The position numbers and the translations under genes are program-made. From contig NZ_LN850107.1 in assembly GCF_900070365.1 (NCBI RefSeq), positions 3,782,001 to 3,846,000 on the forward strand: a DNA stretch of 64,000 nt, given 5' to 3'. The notes under the pieces were generated by a model. It ran no database searches. It worked only from the letters and a program-made list of their open reading frames with translations, and had not been told where the DNA came from. The DNA is from Alloactinosynnema sp. L-07 (lineage in GTDB: Bacteria > Actinomycetota > Actinomycetes > Mycobacteriales > Pseudonocardiaceae). Positions 25,608-33,665 of this stretch are shown piece after piece (positions within the stretch are counted from its first letter, which is position 1; every line of letters begins with the position of its first letter).

Positions 25608-26962
25608 GCGCCTGCGGCTCCCGCTTCGTGCAGCCGGGCGGTCACCTCTCCCACCCTGGCCACGGGTGAACTCTCGAGCATTTCCCGCAGCTGCAAATAG
25701 CGCCGTTCCTGTTCTTCGTCGGCCATGTCGCTGACCACCGCGACCTCAAGATCGACGAGTTCGCGGCGCAATGACTGGGCCTTCTCCGAGTATGGCGTAT
25801 CGAGGCCGAAAAGGTCAGAGAGAACCGCGTCGTCGCCGCTGCCGAAAACGATGCGCTCATACAGATCGTGACCGACCACCGAGGGCGGTTCTTCCTGGTC
25901 AGGACCCGGAAGGCGGATCAGACCACCGGGGTCGGCGGCCTGGCAGATGTACGGGCTGTGCGTCGTCACGATAAATTGAATGTTGGGAAAATGAGACTTG
26001 AGCCAGCCGCCGATCCGCTTCTGCCAGGACACGTGCAGGTGGGCGTCGACCTCGTCGATGATGACTACGCCGGGTGCCGTGACCGCGGTGACGCCGCCGA
26101 CGGTCGTCACCGGAATGGAGCCGTAGGCCTCGTTGATCTGCTTGAGCAAATCGACAACGAGTGCCGCTACCGTTCGGTAGCCGTCACTCATTTCGCGTAA
26201 CGGGTATCGTTTGTCGCCGTTGGCGACCCAGAGGCCGTCCGAATCGATTTTCTCAATCCGATAACCATCCGGCAGCAATCCGTTCGCCAGGATTTCGAGT
26301 GCTGCTTCCTTAAGCTGCTGGGCGCCGGGCCGCTGCTCAAGCGTCCGCAAATGCTGTTCGATGAGCCAGCCCACGCCCTCCGCCAGCGAAGCGTCCTCGT
26401 GGAAAAGGCTGACCAATCGCGCGACCGGGCCGGGACTAAGCATCAACCGTTGGGCGTCCCCCGCGCCACCGACAAGCCGACGGAAAGGCCCGTATGCCGC
26501 ACAGAACCACCCACCCGGGTTATCTTGCCAAGGTCCGCGGGCGGATTGGCTGCGGCTGCCGGGACTGCCGACTGGGGCCAGCGACGGCTGGATGGTGCGC
26601 CTGCCGTCACCGTCGTCCGGGTAGATCCACTGCAGGCCCGCGGCGAAGTCCTTGGTCGGCAGCCTGCCCTTGCCATAGAACCGGTCGTGTCCGGCGTCGT
26701 ATGCGATGCGGACCTGGGCGACGGCGTCCCGTTCGCCGAGTGAGACCCAGTTCTCGAAGTCCGGCACGAGGCTGCGGGCCACCGCGGGGCCGCCGACGGC
26801 CAGCGCGATGCCCCGCAGCAGCGAGGTCTTGCCCGATCCGTTGCGGCCCGCGATCACCGTCCAGCCCGCGTGGGACCGGTCCGGTCTGGTGAGCACCAGG
26901 TCGACGTCTCGCGCACCGGAGAAGCCGCGGATGTTCCGCAGGGTCACACGGGCGAGGTACAT
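25604..26962 (-). CDS. AAA ATPase, PtuA-like (Septu-type sensor)
   Basis: This 452-residue ABC/SMC-like ATPase has a Walker A VIAGRNGSGKTSLLRGI at about residues 36-52, a signature-like LREMSDGYRT, a Walker B GVVIIDEVDAHLH and a switch histidine in IVTTHSPYICQ. It is the first gene of a two-gene unit with the HNH nuclease, the arrangement of Septu PtuA/PtuB, where the ATPase holds the nuclease inactive until infection. AGAGGGGACTTGGC precedes the ATG. Parts of the gene (e.g. around 25970-26000) are visibly less GC-rich than the flanking housekeeping genes, consistent with transfer. A generic OLD-like ATPase is the alternative reading. Confidence 0.82.
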   Translation of the reverse strand: MYLARVTLRNIRGFSGARDVDLVLTRPDRSHAGWTVIAGRNGSGKTSLLRGIALAVGGPAVARSLVPDFENWVSLGERDAVAQVRIAYDAGHDRFYGKGRLPTKDFAAGLQWIYPDDGDGRRTIQPSLAPVGSPGSRSQSARGPWQDNPGGWFCAAYGPFRRLVGGAGDAQRLMLSPGPVARLVSLFHEDASLAEGVGWLIEQHLRTLEQRPGAQQLKEAALEILANGLLPDGYRIEKIDSDGLWVANGDKRYPLREMSDGYRTVAALVVDLLKQINEAYGSIPVTTVGGVTAVTAPGVVIIDEVDAHLHVSWQKRIGGWLKSHFPNIQFIVTTHSPYICQAADPGGLIRLPGPDQEEPPSVVGHDLYERIVFGSGDDAVLSDLFGLDTPYSEKAQSLRRELVDLEVAVVSDMADEEQERRYLQLREMLESSPVARVGEVTARLHEAGAAGA

Positions 26963-27018
26963 GCCAAGTCCCCTCTGCAGCCGACCCAGGGAACTTTACG
27001 GGCCATCTTCGGCGACCG

Positions 27019-28167
27019 TCAGCCGACCGTGACCGAAGGCGTCCCTTCGGACCCCTCCATTTGCTCCGCCAGGCGCATCGCTTCCTCGATGAGGGTCTCG
27101 ACGATCTGGTGCTCAGGCACGGTTTTGATGACCTCGCCCCGGACGAAGATCTGTCCCTTGCCGTTGCCGGAGGCCACCCCGAGGTCGGCTTCCCGCGCCT
27201 CGCCCGGCCCGTTCACGACACAGCCCATGACCGCCACGCGCAGCGGCACCTCCATGCCCTCCAGGCCCGCGGTCACCTCGTCGGCCAACTTGTAGACGTC
27301 GACCTGGGCACGCCCGCAGGACGGACAGGACACGATCTCCAGCTTGCGCGGACGCAGGTTCAGCGACTGCAGGATCTGCGTGCCGACCTTGACCTCCTCG
27401 ACCGGCGGCGCCGACAGCGACACCCGGATCGTGTCGCCGATGCCCTGGCGCAGCAGCGCGCCGAACGCGACCGCGGACTTGATCGTGCCCTGGAAGGCCG
27501 GGCCCGCCTCGGTCACGCCGAGGTGCAGCGGGTAGTCGCACTGCTCGGCCAGCAGCTCGTAGGCGCGGATCATCACGACGGGGTCGTTGTGCTTCACCGA
27601 GATCTTGATGTCGTGGAAGTCGTGCTCGGCGAACAGCGACGCCTCCCACATGGCCGACTCGGCCAGCGCCTCCGGCGTCGCCTTGCCGTATTTCGCCATC
27701 AGCCGAGGGTCCAGCGAGCCTGCGTTGACGCCGATCCGGATCGGCGTCCCCCGGTCGCGCGCCGCCGCGGCGATCTCCTTGACCTGGTCGTCGAACTTGC
27801 GGATATTGCCCGGATTGACCCGCACCGCCGCGCAGCCCGCCTCGATCGCGGCGAAGACGTACTTGGGCTGGAAGTGGATGTCGGCGATCACCGGGATCTG
27901 CGACTTCGCCGCGATGGCCGCCAGCGCGTCCGCGTCGTCCTGCGACGGGCACGCCACCCGCACGATGTCACAGCCCGCCGCCGTCAGCTCCGCGATCTGC
28001 TGCAGGGTCGAGTTGACGTCGGCGGTCACCGTCGTCGTCATCGACTGCACCGAGATCGGGTGGTCACTGCCGACGCCCACCTGGCCGACCCGCAGCTGCC
28101 GGGTCTTGCGGCGCTCCGACAGCACCGGCGGCGGCAACGCGGGCATTCCGAGCATGACGTCGGACAT
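27019..28167 (-). CDS. ispG: 4-hydroxy-3-methylbut-2-enyl diphosphate synthase (flavodoxin)
   Basis: This 382-residue GcpE iron-sulfur enzyme of the MEP pathway converts MEcPP to HMBPP. ATG 28167 follows AGAGAGGTCAGAG. Typical segments are [23 protein letters not shown] and VGVTEAGPA. The [4Fe-4S] cysteines lie in SCPSCGR and in [15 protein letters not shown], with the conserved Glu after. It follows the rip1 gene at 16 bases. With dxr two genes upstream it forms the actinobacterial dxr-rip1-ispG operon, so two MEP enzymes and a site-2 protease are co-expressed. Confidence 0.97.
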   Translation of the reverse strand: MSDVMLGMPALPPPVLSERRKTRQLRVGQVGVGSDHPISVQSMTTTVTADVNSTLQQIAELTAAGCDIVRVACPSQDDADALAAIAAKSQIPVIADIHFQPKYVFAAIEAGCAAVRVNPGNIRKFDDQVKEIAAAARDRGTPIRIGVNAGSLDPRLMAKYGKATPEALAESAMWEASLFAEHDFHDIKISVKHNDPVVMIRAYELLAEQCDYPLHLGVTEAGPAFQGTIKSAVAFGALLRQGIGDTIRVSLSAPPVEEVKVGTQILQSLNLRPRKLEIVSCPSCGRAQVDVYKLADEVTAGLEGMEVPLRVAVMGCVVNGPGEAREADLGVASGNGKGQIFVRGEVIKTVPEHQIVETLIEEAMRLAEQMEGSEGTPSVTVG

Positions 28168-28183
28168 CTCTGACCTCTCTGGG

Positions 28184-29404
28184 TTATTGCAATCGAATGG
28201 GGTTGACGACGTCGGCGGTGACGGTGAGCAGCACGACCGCGCCGCCGATGACCACCAGGACCATCGTGATGCCGGTGAGCCGGGTGTAGTCCACGGGGCC
28301 ACCGGGCGCCAGGCCACGCAGCTTGCGGATCATGTCCCGAACCCGCTCGTACAGCGTGATCGCGATGTGGCCGCCGTCGAGCGGGAGCAGCGGCAGCAGG
28401 TTGAACACGCCGACGAAGAAGTTCAGCGCGGCCAACATGAGCACGAAGATCGACCAGATGCCCCGCTCGGCGGCGTCGGCGCCGATGACACTGGCACCGA
28501 CGACGCTGACCGGGCGCTCGGGATCATTCTCCTCGCCCCCGATCGCGCGGACCACGGCGGGGATCTTCTCTGGGAACTTCATCAGTCCTTCCCAGGTCTT
28601 GGCGAACATCTCGCCGGTGAAGGCCACGGTGCCGCCGATGGCCGTCAGACCGCCGTACTGGATCAGGTCGCCGCTCTGGGCGATGCCGACCGCGCCCGCC
28701 TCGGTGAGTTTGTTGTCCCCGCCGGGCTTGGAGCCGACCGGCACGCGCTGCACGGTGGCGACGTCGACCTTCAATGTCATTTCCTGGCCGTCGCGGTCCA
28801 CCACGAAGGTGGCCTCGCCGCGCAGGTCGCGGATCTTCTTGACCGCGGCGTCCCAGGTCTCGACCCGCTGGCCGTCGACGCTGATGATCTCGTCGCCCAC
28901 CTTGATGCCCGCCGCGCTCGCCGGGGACGGGTCGCCAGGCTTGCAGTCCTCCTGCTTGAGCGTCTTGGGATCCTGAGTCGCGGGCGCGCAGGAGGTGGCG
29001 CCGACGAAGGGCCGGTCGGTGTAGTTGGGCAGGCCCATCGACACAGCCATCAGGTACAGGATGATGAAGCCGAGGATGAAGTGCGTGATCGACCCGGCCG
29101 ACAGCACCACGACGCGCTTCCACGCCGGGTAGCGCCACATCGCCCGCGGCGCCTCGTCCGGGGTGACCTCGTCGAGTGCGGTCATGCCCGCGATGTCGCA
29201 GAACCCGCCGAGCGGGATGGCCTTGAGGCCGTACTCGGTCTCACCGCGGCGGAACGAGAAGATCTTGGGCCCGAAGCCGACGAAGTACCGCCGGACCTTC
29301 ATCCCGAACATCTTCGCGGTGTACATGTGCCCCGCCTCGTGCAGCGCGACGGACACGCAGATGCCCAGCGCGAAGAGCACGAGCCCCAACAGCCAGATGA
29401 GCAC
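28184..29404 (-). CDS. rip1: Site-2 intramembrane metalloprotease (RseP/Rip1)
   Basis: This 406-residue membrane zinc protease starts at GTG 29404, chosen because GGGAAGGA lies 7 bases upstream and the sequence then opens with the first membrane helix. HExxH (HEAGH, residues 22-26) lies in helix 1 and LDG in [13 protein letters not shown] in the last helical region. A PDZ domain with [16 protein letters not shown] lies between them. The motif [23 protein letters not shown] is shared with mycobacterial Rip1, which cuts anti-sigma factors. It starts 1 base beyond the dxr stop, indicating translational coupling. Confidence 0.96.
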   Translation of the reverse strand: MLIWLLGLVLFALGICVSVALHEAGHMYTAKMFGMKVRRYFVGFGPKIFSFRRGETEYGLKAIPLGGFCDIAGMTALDEVTPDEAPRAMWRYPAWKRVVVLSAGSITHFILGFIILYLMAVSMGLPNYTDRPFVGATSCAPATQDPKTLKQEDCKPGDPSPASAAGIKVGDEIISVDGQRVETWDAAVKKIRDLRGEATFVVDRDGQEMTLKVDVATVQRVPVGSKPGGDNKLTEAGAVGIAQSGDLIQYGGLTAIGGTVAFTGEMFAKTWEGLMKFPEKIPAVVRAIGGEENDPERPVSVVGASVIGADAAERGIWSIFVLMLAALNFFVGVFNLLPLLPLDGGHIAITLYERVRDMIRKLRGLAPGGPVDYTRLTGITMVLVVIGGAVVLLTVTADVVNPIRLQ

Positions 29405-29405
29405 G

Positions 29406-30656
29406 TCAGATCCTTCCCGGCCCGACGACACCATCGGGGCCAGCGGTCACCGCGAGGTGTTCTCTCGCGCGGGCGCGGGCCCAGTGCTCGGCGGCGAGCA
29501 CCTCCTCGACGTCGCGCGGCTCGCCCTGCCAGTCCGCCGCGTCGTCGAGTACCCGCCCAATAGTGTCCACAATGGCTGTGAAAGTGGTGTCGCCTCGCAG
29601 GAACGCCGCGACGGCCTCCTCGTTGGCCGCGTTGTAGACCGCGGGCAGGCAGCCGCCGGTCTCGCCTGCGGCGCGGGCCAGCCGGACGGCGGGGAAGGTC
29701 TCGTGGTCCAGTGGCTCGAAGGTCCACTGGCTGGCGGTGGTCCAGTCGCACGCCTTGGCGGCGCCGGGGATGCGGTCCGGCCAGCCCAGGGCCAGCGCGA
29801 TCGGCAGCCGCATGTCCGGTGGGCTGGCCTGGGCCAGGGTCGAGCCGTCGGTGAAGGTGACCATGGAGTGCACGATCGACTGCGGGTGCACCACGACGTC
29901 GATCCGGTCGTAGGGCACGTCGAACAAGAGGTGTGCCTCGATCAGCTCCAGCGCTTTGTTGACCAGTGACGCCGAGTTGACCGTGATGACCGGGCCCATC
30001 GCCCAGGTCGGGTGGGCGAGGGCCTCTTTGGCGGTGACGTGTGTCAGTTCGTCGCGCCGCTTCCCCCGAAAGGGGCCACCCGATGCGGTGAGGACCAGTC
30101 GGTCGACCTCGTCGGCCCCGCCGCCGCGCAGGGCCTGGGCCATGGCGGAGTGCTCGGAGTCGACCGGGACGAGCTGACCAGGCTTGGCCGCGCCGAGGAC
30201 CAGGGAGCCGCCCGCGATGAGCGACTCCTTGTTGGCCAGGGCGAGCCGGGCGCCGGACTCCAGCGCCTTGAGCGTGGCGGGCAGGCCCTGGGAGCCGGTG
30301 ATGGCGTTGAGGACGATGTCGGCGGGCACCGCGTCGATGAGGTCGGTGACCGCGTCGGGGCCCGCGAAGATGCGGGGCATCTTGAACTGGCCTTGCGCGA
30401 ACCCCCGCTTCTGCGCCTCGGCGAACAACGCGAGCTGCACGTCGGTGGCGGCGGACGCCCTGGTCACGGCGATCGCGTCGACAGCGGACTCGAGCGCCTG
30501 GGCGGCGATGAGCGCCGGATCGGACCCGCCCGCGGCGATACCCGCCACGGTGAACCGGTCGGGATTGGCGGCCACGACGTCGAGCGCCTGGGTGCCTACG
30601 GAACCGGTCGACCCGAGTACGAGCAGTGAGCGCCGGGGTGCGGTGGAGGGAGTCAT
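29406..30656 (-). CDS. dxr: 1-deoxy-D-xylulose 5-phosphate reductoisomerase
   Basis: This 416-residue NADPH-dependent enzyme carries out the second step of the MEP pathway. ATG 30656 ([28 protein letters not shown]) places the NADPH loop GSTGSVG correctly; ATG 30665 is possible. Catalytic segments are [21 protein letters not shown] (metal-binding Asp/Glu), TASGGPFRG and [10 protein letters not shown] with the flexible lid, ending in [13 protein letters not shown]. It is the first gene of the dxr-rip1-ispG unit. The 197-base upstream region is shared with the divergent GlsB-like gene. Confidence 0.96.
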   Translation of the reverse strand: MTPSTAPRRSLLVLGSTGSVGTQALDVVAANPDRFTVAGIAAGGSDPALIAAQALESAVDAIAVTRASAATDVQLALFAEAQKRGFAQGQFKMPRIFAGPDAVTDLIDAVPADIVLNAITGSQGLPATLKALESGARLALANKESLIAGGSLVLGAAKPGQLVPVDSEHSAMAQALRGGGADEVDRLVLTASGGPFRGKRRDELTHVTAKEALAHPTWAMGPVITVNSASLVNKALELIEAHLLFDVPYDRIDVVVHPQSIVHSMVTFTDGSTLAQASPPDMRLPIALALGWPDRIPGAAKACDWTTASQWTFEPLDHETFPAVRLARAAGETGGCLPAVYNAANEEAVAAFLRGDTTFTAIVDTIGRVLDDAADWQGEPRDVEEVLAAEHWARARAREHLAVTAGPDGVVGPGRI

Positions 30657-30853
30657 CACGACCATTGTCCCCGAGTTCGGAGTGGATTTCGCACGGGTAC
30701 CGGCTGACCCTCGCAAAGGGTGACACGAGTCTCCGAGGCAGCCCGGCCGACCGGGTGACCGTTAGCCCGTTCGGCCTAATTTTCGGAAGGCATGCATGGG
30801 TGCCGATCTTTCCGGGCATGTCCCCGGCGAACAAACGAGACTAAGGAGCACCG

Positions 30854-31126
30854 ATGGGCATCCTCGGCTGGATCGTTCTCGGCCTGCTGGCCGGTCTGAT
30901 CGCCAAAGCGATCATGCCGGGCAACGACCCGGGTGGCGTCATCGTCACCATGCTGATCGGAATCGTCGGCGCGATCCTCGGCGGCTTCATCGGCAACGCC
31001 CTCCTCGGCGGCGGCCTGGCGACGTTCTTCAACCTGCGCACGTGGCTGCTGGCCATCCTCGGCTCGCTCATCCTCCTGGGCGTGTACCGACTGGTCACCA
31101 GTGGGCGCGGACGAGCTCGGGTCTAG
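30854..31126 (+). CDS. GlsB/YeaQ/YmgE family stress-response membrane protein
   Basis: This 90-residue transglycosylase-associated protein has three hydrophobic segments and the family pattern MGILGWIVLGLLAGLIAK, IMPGNDPGGVIVTMLIGIVGAILGGFIG and a final helix LAILGSLILLGVYRLV. AAGGAG lies 8 bases before the ATG. Members are induced by envelope or general stress, but their molecular role is unclear. It is divergent from dxr, and a strong hairpin follows. Confidence 0.93.
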   Translation: MGILGWIVLGLLAGLIAKAIMPGNDPGGVIVTMLIGIVGAILGGFIGNALLGGGLATFFNLRTWLLAILGSLILLGVYRLVTSGRGRARV

Positions 31127-31141
31127 CGACCCTTGTCACAC

Positions 31142-31174
31142 CTGCGGGCGTCGTGGAGACCACGGCGCCCGCAG
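31142..31174 (+). terminator. 15-bp hairpin downstream of the GlsB-like gene
   Basis: Bases 31142-31156 pair with 31160-31174 (one wobble) around the loop AGA, starting 16 bases after the stop. No T-run follows. It probably ends or attenuates the GlsB transcript before the DUF2631 gene. Confidence 0.6.
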
Positions 31175-31230
31175 TGCTGTCCGGGTATGGAACGATGAGC
31201 GGCGCACGGATCGATCAGCCTGGAGGAAAC

Positions 31231-31506
31231 GTGGCTCGCTCGGAGCTGGAGAAGCGCAAGGCCACCCCCGCCGCCGCGTTCAGGGTCAGCCCGCAGGAGG
31301 AGCCCTCGGCCGAGTGGGGCTGGCACGGCGGCTTCCCGCGCGCCACGCTCGGCGGCGGTGTGCTGGTCGGCCTGTCCATGTTCGGCATGCTGATCGGCAA
31401 CCACAGCGGCTGGACCGAGAACCTGTGGCTCATCGGCACTGGCCTGTTCCTGCTGGCGGGTGTGGGCTGGCTGGTCCACAAGCGCCGCACCTCCTGGCGC
31501 GGCTGA
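31231..31506 (+). CDS. DUF2631 membrane protein
   Basis: The protein has 91 residues from GTG 31231, preceded by GGAGG with ideal spacing. The N-terminal part contains EWGWHGGFPRATLGGG, and two transmembrane helices follow (VLVGLSMFGMLIG and LWLIGTGLFLLAGVGWLV) with a basic C-terminus KRRTSWRG. This is the DUF2631 pattern, a small protein found close to dxr in mycobacteria and relatives. The function is unknown. It is convergent with the 53-residue gene, and a hairpin separates them. Confidence 0.9.
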   Translation: MARSELEKRKATPAAAFRVSPQEEPSAEWGWHGGFPRATLGGGVLVGLSMFGMLIGNHSGWTENLWLIGTGLFLLAGVGWLVHKRRTSWRG

Positions 31507-31508
31507 AC

Positions 31509-31533
31509 CACGCCGCTGCCTCACCGCGGCGTG
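31509..31533. terminator. Small hairpin between convergent genes
   Basis: CACGCCGC and GCGGCGTG (31509-31516 with 31526-31533) form an 8-bp stem 2 bases after the DUF2631 stop and 15 bases from the stop of the opposite small gene. It could serve both directions. There is no T-tract. Confidence 0.5.
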
Positions 31534-31548
31534 CTGTGCCGTTCGCCG

Positions 31549-31710
31549 TTAGGCGACGGTCTTCTCCGGGCGGGGCAACTTGGCGATCAACCGCTTGATC
31601 GCCCGCTGCAGGTCCGCCTCGTCGTGGCCGAAGTCGGTCAGGTACGACCGCAGTGCCGCCAGGATCAGCGTCAACTCGTCGTCCGCGACTTCGATGACCT
31701 TCGTCGCCAT
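31549..31710 (-). CDS. 53-residue acidic/basic small protein, unknown function
   Basis: A frame from ATG 31710 to TAA 31549 reads MATKVIEVADDELTLILAAL, then RSYLTDFGHDEADLQRAIKR, then LIAKLPRPEKTVA. Third codon positions are almost all G or C, as in neighbouring genes, and the sequence looks like a compact helical protein with an acidic first half and basic second half. It lies convergent to the DUF2631 gene. I recall similar short proteins beside dxr in related genomes but cannot name a family. It is too short for many gene finders. Confidence 0.72.
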   Translation of the reverse strand: MATKVIEVADDELTLILAALRSYLTDFGHDEADLQRAIKRLIAKLPRPEKTVA

Positions 31711-31778
31711 AGGTCAACGGTACGCGCGACTGGCTCAGAAGTTCGAGAGAACATCGGCCATGACCTGATCGATCCTGG

Positions 31779-32021
31779 TCGCCTCGGTTCCGGCTTGCCC
31801 TTGGCGCCTCAGCCGTGCGGGTCCTGGGCCAGGGCGAGCAGGTCGCGCCAACCGATCGAGCCCTCCGGCCAGCCGAGCGCGCGGACCATCGGCCCCGGCA
31901 TGGCGATGACCACCGGCGAGGTGGCCAGAGAGGGAACGTCGACGGGGATCGAGCGGACGCGCCCGGGCTTGGCTGCGACCGCCACTCGCAGGCCGCCGAG
32001 GACCAAGGGGAGTCGCTTCAC
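31779..32021 (-). pseudogene. Fragment of a substrate-binding / VWA lipoprotein gene
   Basis: The minus-strand frame reads VKRLPLVLGGLRVAVAAKPG, then IPVDVPSLATSPVVIAMPGP and ALGWPEGSIGWRDLLALAQDPHG. This is the lobe found in actinobacterial substrate-binding plus von Willebrand A proteins (SIATSPVVVAMP, LGWPD...GW.DL). Where the family has Trp after DPHG, there is a TGA stop at 31809-31811. The frame then continues GAKGKPE and loses homology. No N-terminal signal, upstream lobe or VWA domain remains. It is a decayed fragment. Confidence 0.65.
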
Positions 32022-32192
32022 TTCGCCTCCGCGCCGAGCAGTGCGGGCCCTGGTCGCCCGGGGTCTCGGCGAAGAACAAGGCGGCGACGGCCTCGCACAC
32101 CACCCCGCCAAGATCGTCCGCGGGACCCGTTCTCGAAGTCCACTGTGGACAGTCGGGGTAACGGGAATGACCCGGCAGGCGACTCCGGGATT

Positions 32193-33014
32193 GTGACGAC
32201 GACCGCACGCGAGGATGTCGGACGACTTCGACTCCTGCCGCCGCTACTCCCTATCTTCCTTTTGTTCATAGCGATTTTGCTCACGCCGGTCGCGCCGGTC
32301 AACGTCACCCATGGGCTCTACCGCATCGACACACCCGCCTACTCGATCAGCCACCCGGACATCGAGTGCCGCAAGGACGGCACGGTCGTCACGTGCACGA
32401 CTCCGGTGGCGGGCAAGGACTTGACGATTGTGCTCGACACAGCGCGGACCGAGTACCTGCGGTGCGAAGCCTCGTATGACGGGAAACCGCTAGCGTGTGC
32501 GCGCACATTCGACTACGGCCCAGGCTCGGGCCGGGTGCGGCTCGACACGTCCCTCGGTGTGTCAGCGGAGCAAGCGGCTGATCTGCGAGCCGCGGTGCCG
32601 TGGTGGACCGCCCTCATCGACGGGGACTGGATCACAGCCGCGCTCGGTCTGCTCGCCGCGCTGGCGGTGACCTCCGGGCTCCTGGCGTGGTTCTGGTCGG
32701 GAACGCCGCGCCCGGCGACGCCTCGGCGGCTGACGCGGACCGCCGTCACCGCGGTCCTGGCGTGGACCTTCCCGACGGTCTCGGGTGCTGTGCTCGCCCC
32801 GGTGAACGAGAGCCTGCTCTTCGTCCTGTTCATCCCACACTCGGTGGTGATCCCGGCCGTGATGATGGCGACTTGGCAGTGGTCGGCAGGCGGCGCGATC
32901 ACGGGGGCGGTCGGCCAGCGGGTGCGGCACGTCGCGCTAGCGGTGGTGGCCACCCTTGTCTACGGCGCGGCGATGACCCTGTGGCTGTCAATCGCGGCGG
33001 GCTTCCCGGACTAG
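32193..33014 (+). CDS. Hypothetical membrane protein with extracellular loop
   Basis: The protein has 273 residues from GTG 32193. One N-terminal membrane helix (LPPLLPIFLLFIAILLTPVAP) is followed by about 110 residues with four Cys (IECRKDGTVVTCTTP, YLRCEASYDGKPLACART), probably an outside domain with two disulfides. Further helices follow (ALGLLAALAVTSGLLAWFW, TAVTAVLAWTFPTVSGAVL, VVIPAVMMATWQW, VALAVVATLVYGAAMTLWLS). I recognise no family. It stands alone between two decayed genes. Confidence 0.72.
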   Translation: MTTTAREDVGRLRLLPPLLPIFLLFIAILLTPVAPVNVTHGLYRIDTPAYSISHPDIECRKDGTVVTCTTPVAGKDLTIVLDTARTEYLRCEASYDGKPLACARTFDYGPGSGRVRLDTSLGVSAEQAADLRAAVPWWTALIDGDWITAALGLLAALAVTSGLLAWFWSGTPRPATPRRLTRTAVTAVLAWTFPTVSGAVLAPVNESLLFVLFIPHSVVIPAVMMATWQWSAGGAITGAVGQRVRHVALAVVATLVYGAAMTLWLSIAAGFPD

Positions 33015-33034
33015 TACCTCGATCGGTCCGAGGA

Positions 33035-33057
33035 AGTTCGCCAGAGGTTCGCCCATG
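33035..33057. repeat. 23-bp direct repeat, copy 1 (matches rlmN 34211-34233)
   Basis: This intergenic 23-mer is identical, in the same orientation, to 34211-34233 inside rlmN, where the reverse strand encodes MGEPLAN. No similarity to rlmN continues on either side. The two copies bracket the toxin-antitoxin remnant and the 3' half of rlmN. Confidence 0.9.
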
Positions 33058-33075
33058 GCGACACACTTACAACGA

Positions 33076-33356
33076 TCACGGCGATTGAGACTCGATGTCC
33101 CACGGATTCAGCACGCGGACTCCGGTGTCGACGAAGTCCTCGGTGTTTCGGGTGGCCAGGCGTACGTTATGGCGCCGACAGATCGCGGCGATCTGCGCGT
33201 CAGCCATGCTGATCGGCAGGCCACCGCGCTCGCGTGCCGCGGAGATCGCCGTGACGAAACGTCGTCAGCCGGGTACTGATCAACCCACTTGACAACGCTT
33301 TCATCCGGAACGTTCCGCATCAACTCGGAGACGACGTTGGTATCGAGAACGATCAC
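33076..33356 (-). pseudogene. vapC: VapC-type PIN-domain toxin gene with internal deletion
   Basis: From ATG 33356 the sequence begins as a PIN toxin (MIVLDTNVVSELMRNVPDES, then VVKWVDQYPADDV) with the first catalytic Asp in LDTNV. After DDV the frame changes, and the matching C-terminal part follows (VTAISAARERGGLPISMADA, QIAAICRRHNVRLATRNTED, FVDTGVRVLNPW), ending at 33076. About 50 central codons, including the second acidic site and the YGVARLP-type region, are absent. Intact homologues are about 135-140 residues. The start overlaps the antitoxin stop by 4 bases, the normal coupling of this family. The toxin is almost certainly dead. Confidence 0.82.
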
Positions 33357-33598
33357 TCAGGAAGTTCCGCTGCACGTGCGACCTCAGTCCGCGGCGGAGG
33401 CTCAACCGCCATATCGCCAGCGTCGGCGAACCGCTGGCGGATCCGTGTTGCCATGCCCGATCCTGACGTTCGCCTGGTCAGCACCGAGCTGAGAATCGCG
33501 CGAACTTCGGCTTCCATCGAACGACCGTGTTCGGCGGCCCGAATCCTCAGTTCGGCCTTCAGATCATCATCGAAATCCCGAATCGTAAACGTCGCCAC
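33353..33598 (-). CDS. FitA-like ribbon-helix-helix antitoxin
   Basis: This 81-residue antitoxin is partner to the PIN gene that follows. The N-terminal MATFTIRDFDDDLKAELRIR plus AAEHGRSMEAEVRAIL is the ribbon-helix-helix DNA-binding unit of FitA/VapB antitoxins. The C-terminal RIRQRFADAGDMAVEPPPR is the typical toxin-embracing tail. It would autoregulate its own operon by binding upstream of 33598. The coding sequence is intact although its toxin is broken, so it may persist as a free antitoxin or simply await decay. Confidence 0.9.
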   Translation of the reverse strand: MATFTIRDFDDDLKAELRIRAAEHGRSMEAEVRAILSSVLTRRTSGSGMATRIRQRFADAGDMAVEPPPRTEVARAAELPE

Positions 33599-33665
33599 TG
33601 CCCACCTCCAATGCCAGCACTGCTGTCAATGCTCGCACTTCTTGGGTTTGCTTGACGCCCCTCAG

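Noticed and set aside
27061..29563. Long plus-strand open frames antisense to ispG and rip1
   Set aside because: They are shadows of GC-rich codon usage on the opposite strand; they have no family motifs and the minus-strand genes are certain.
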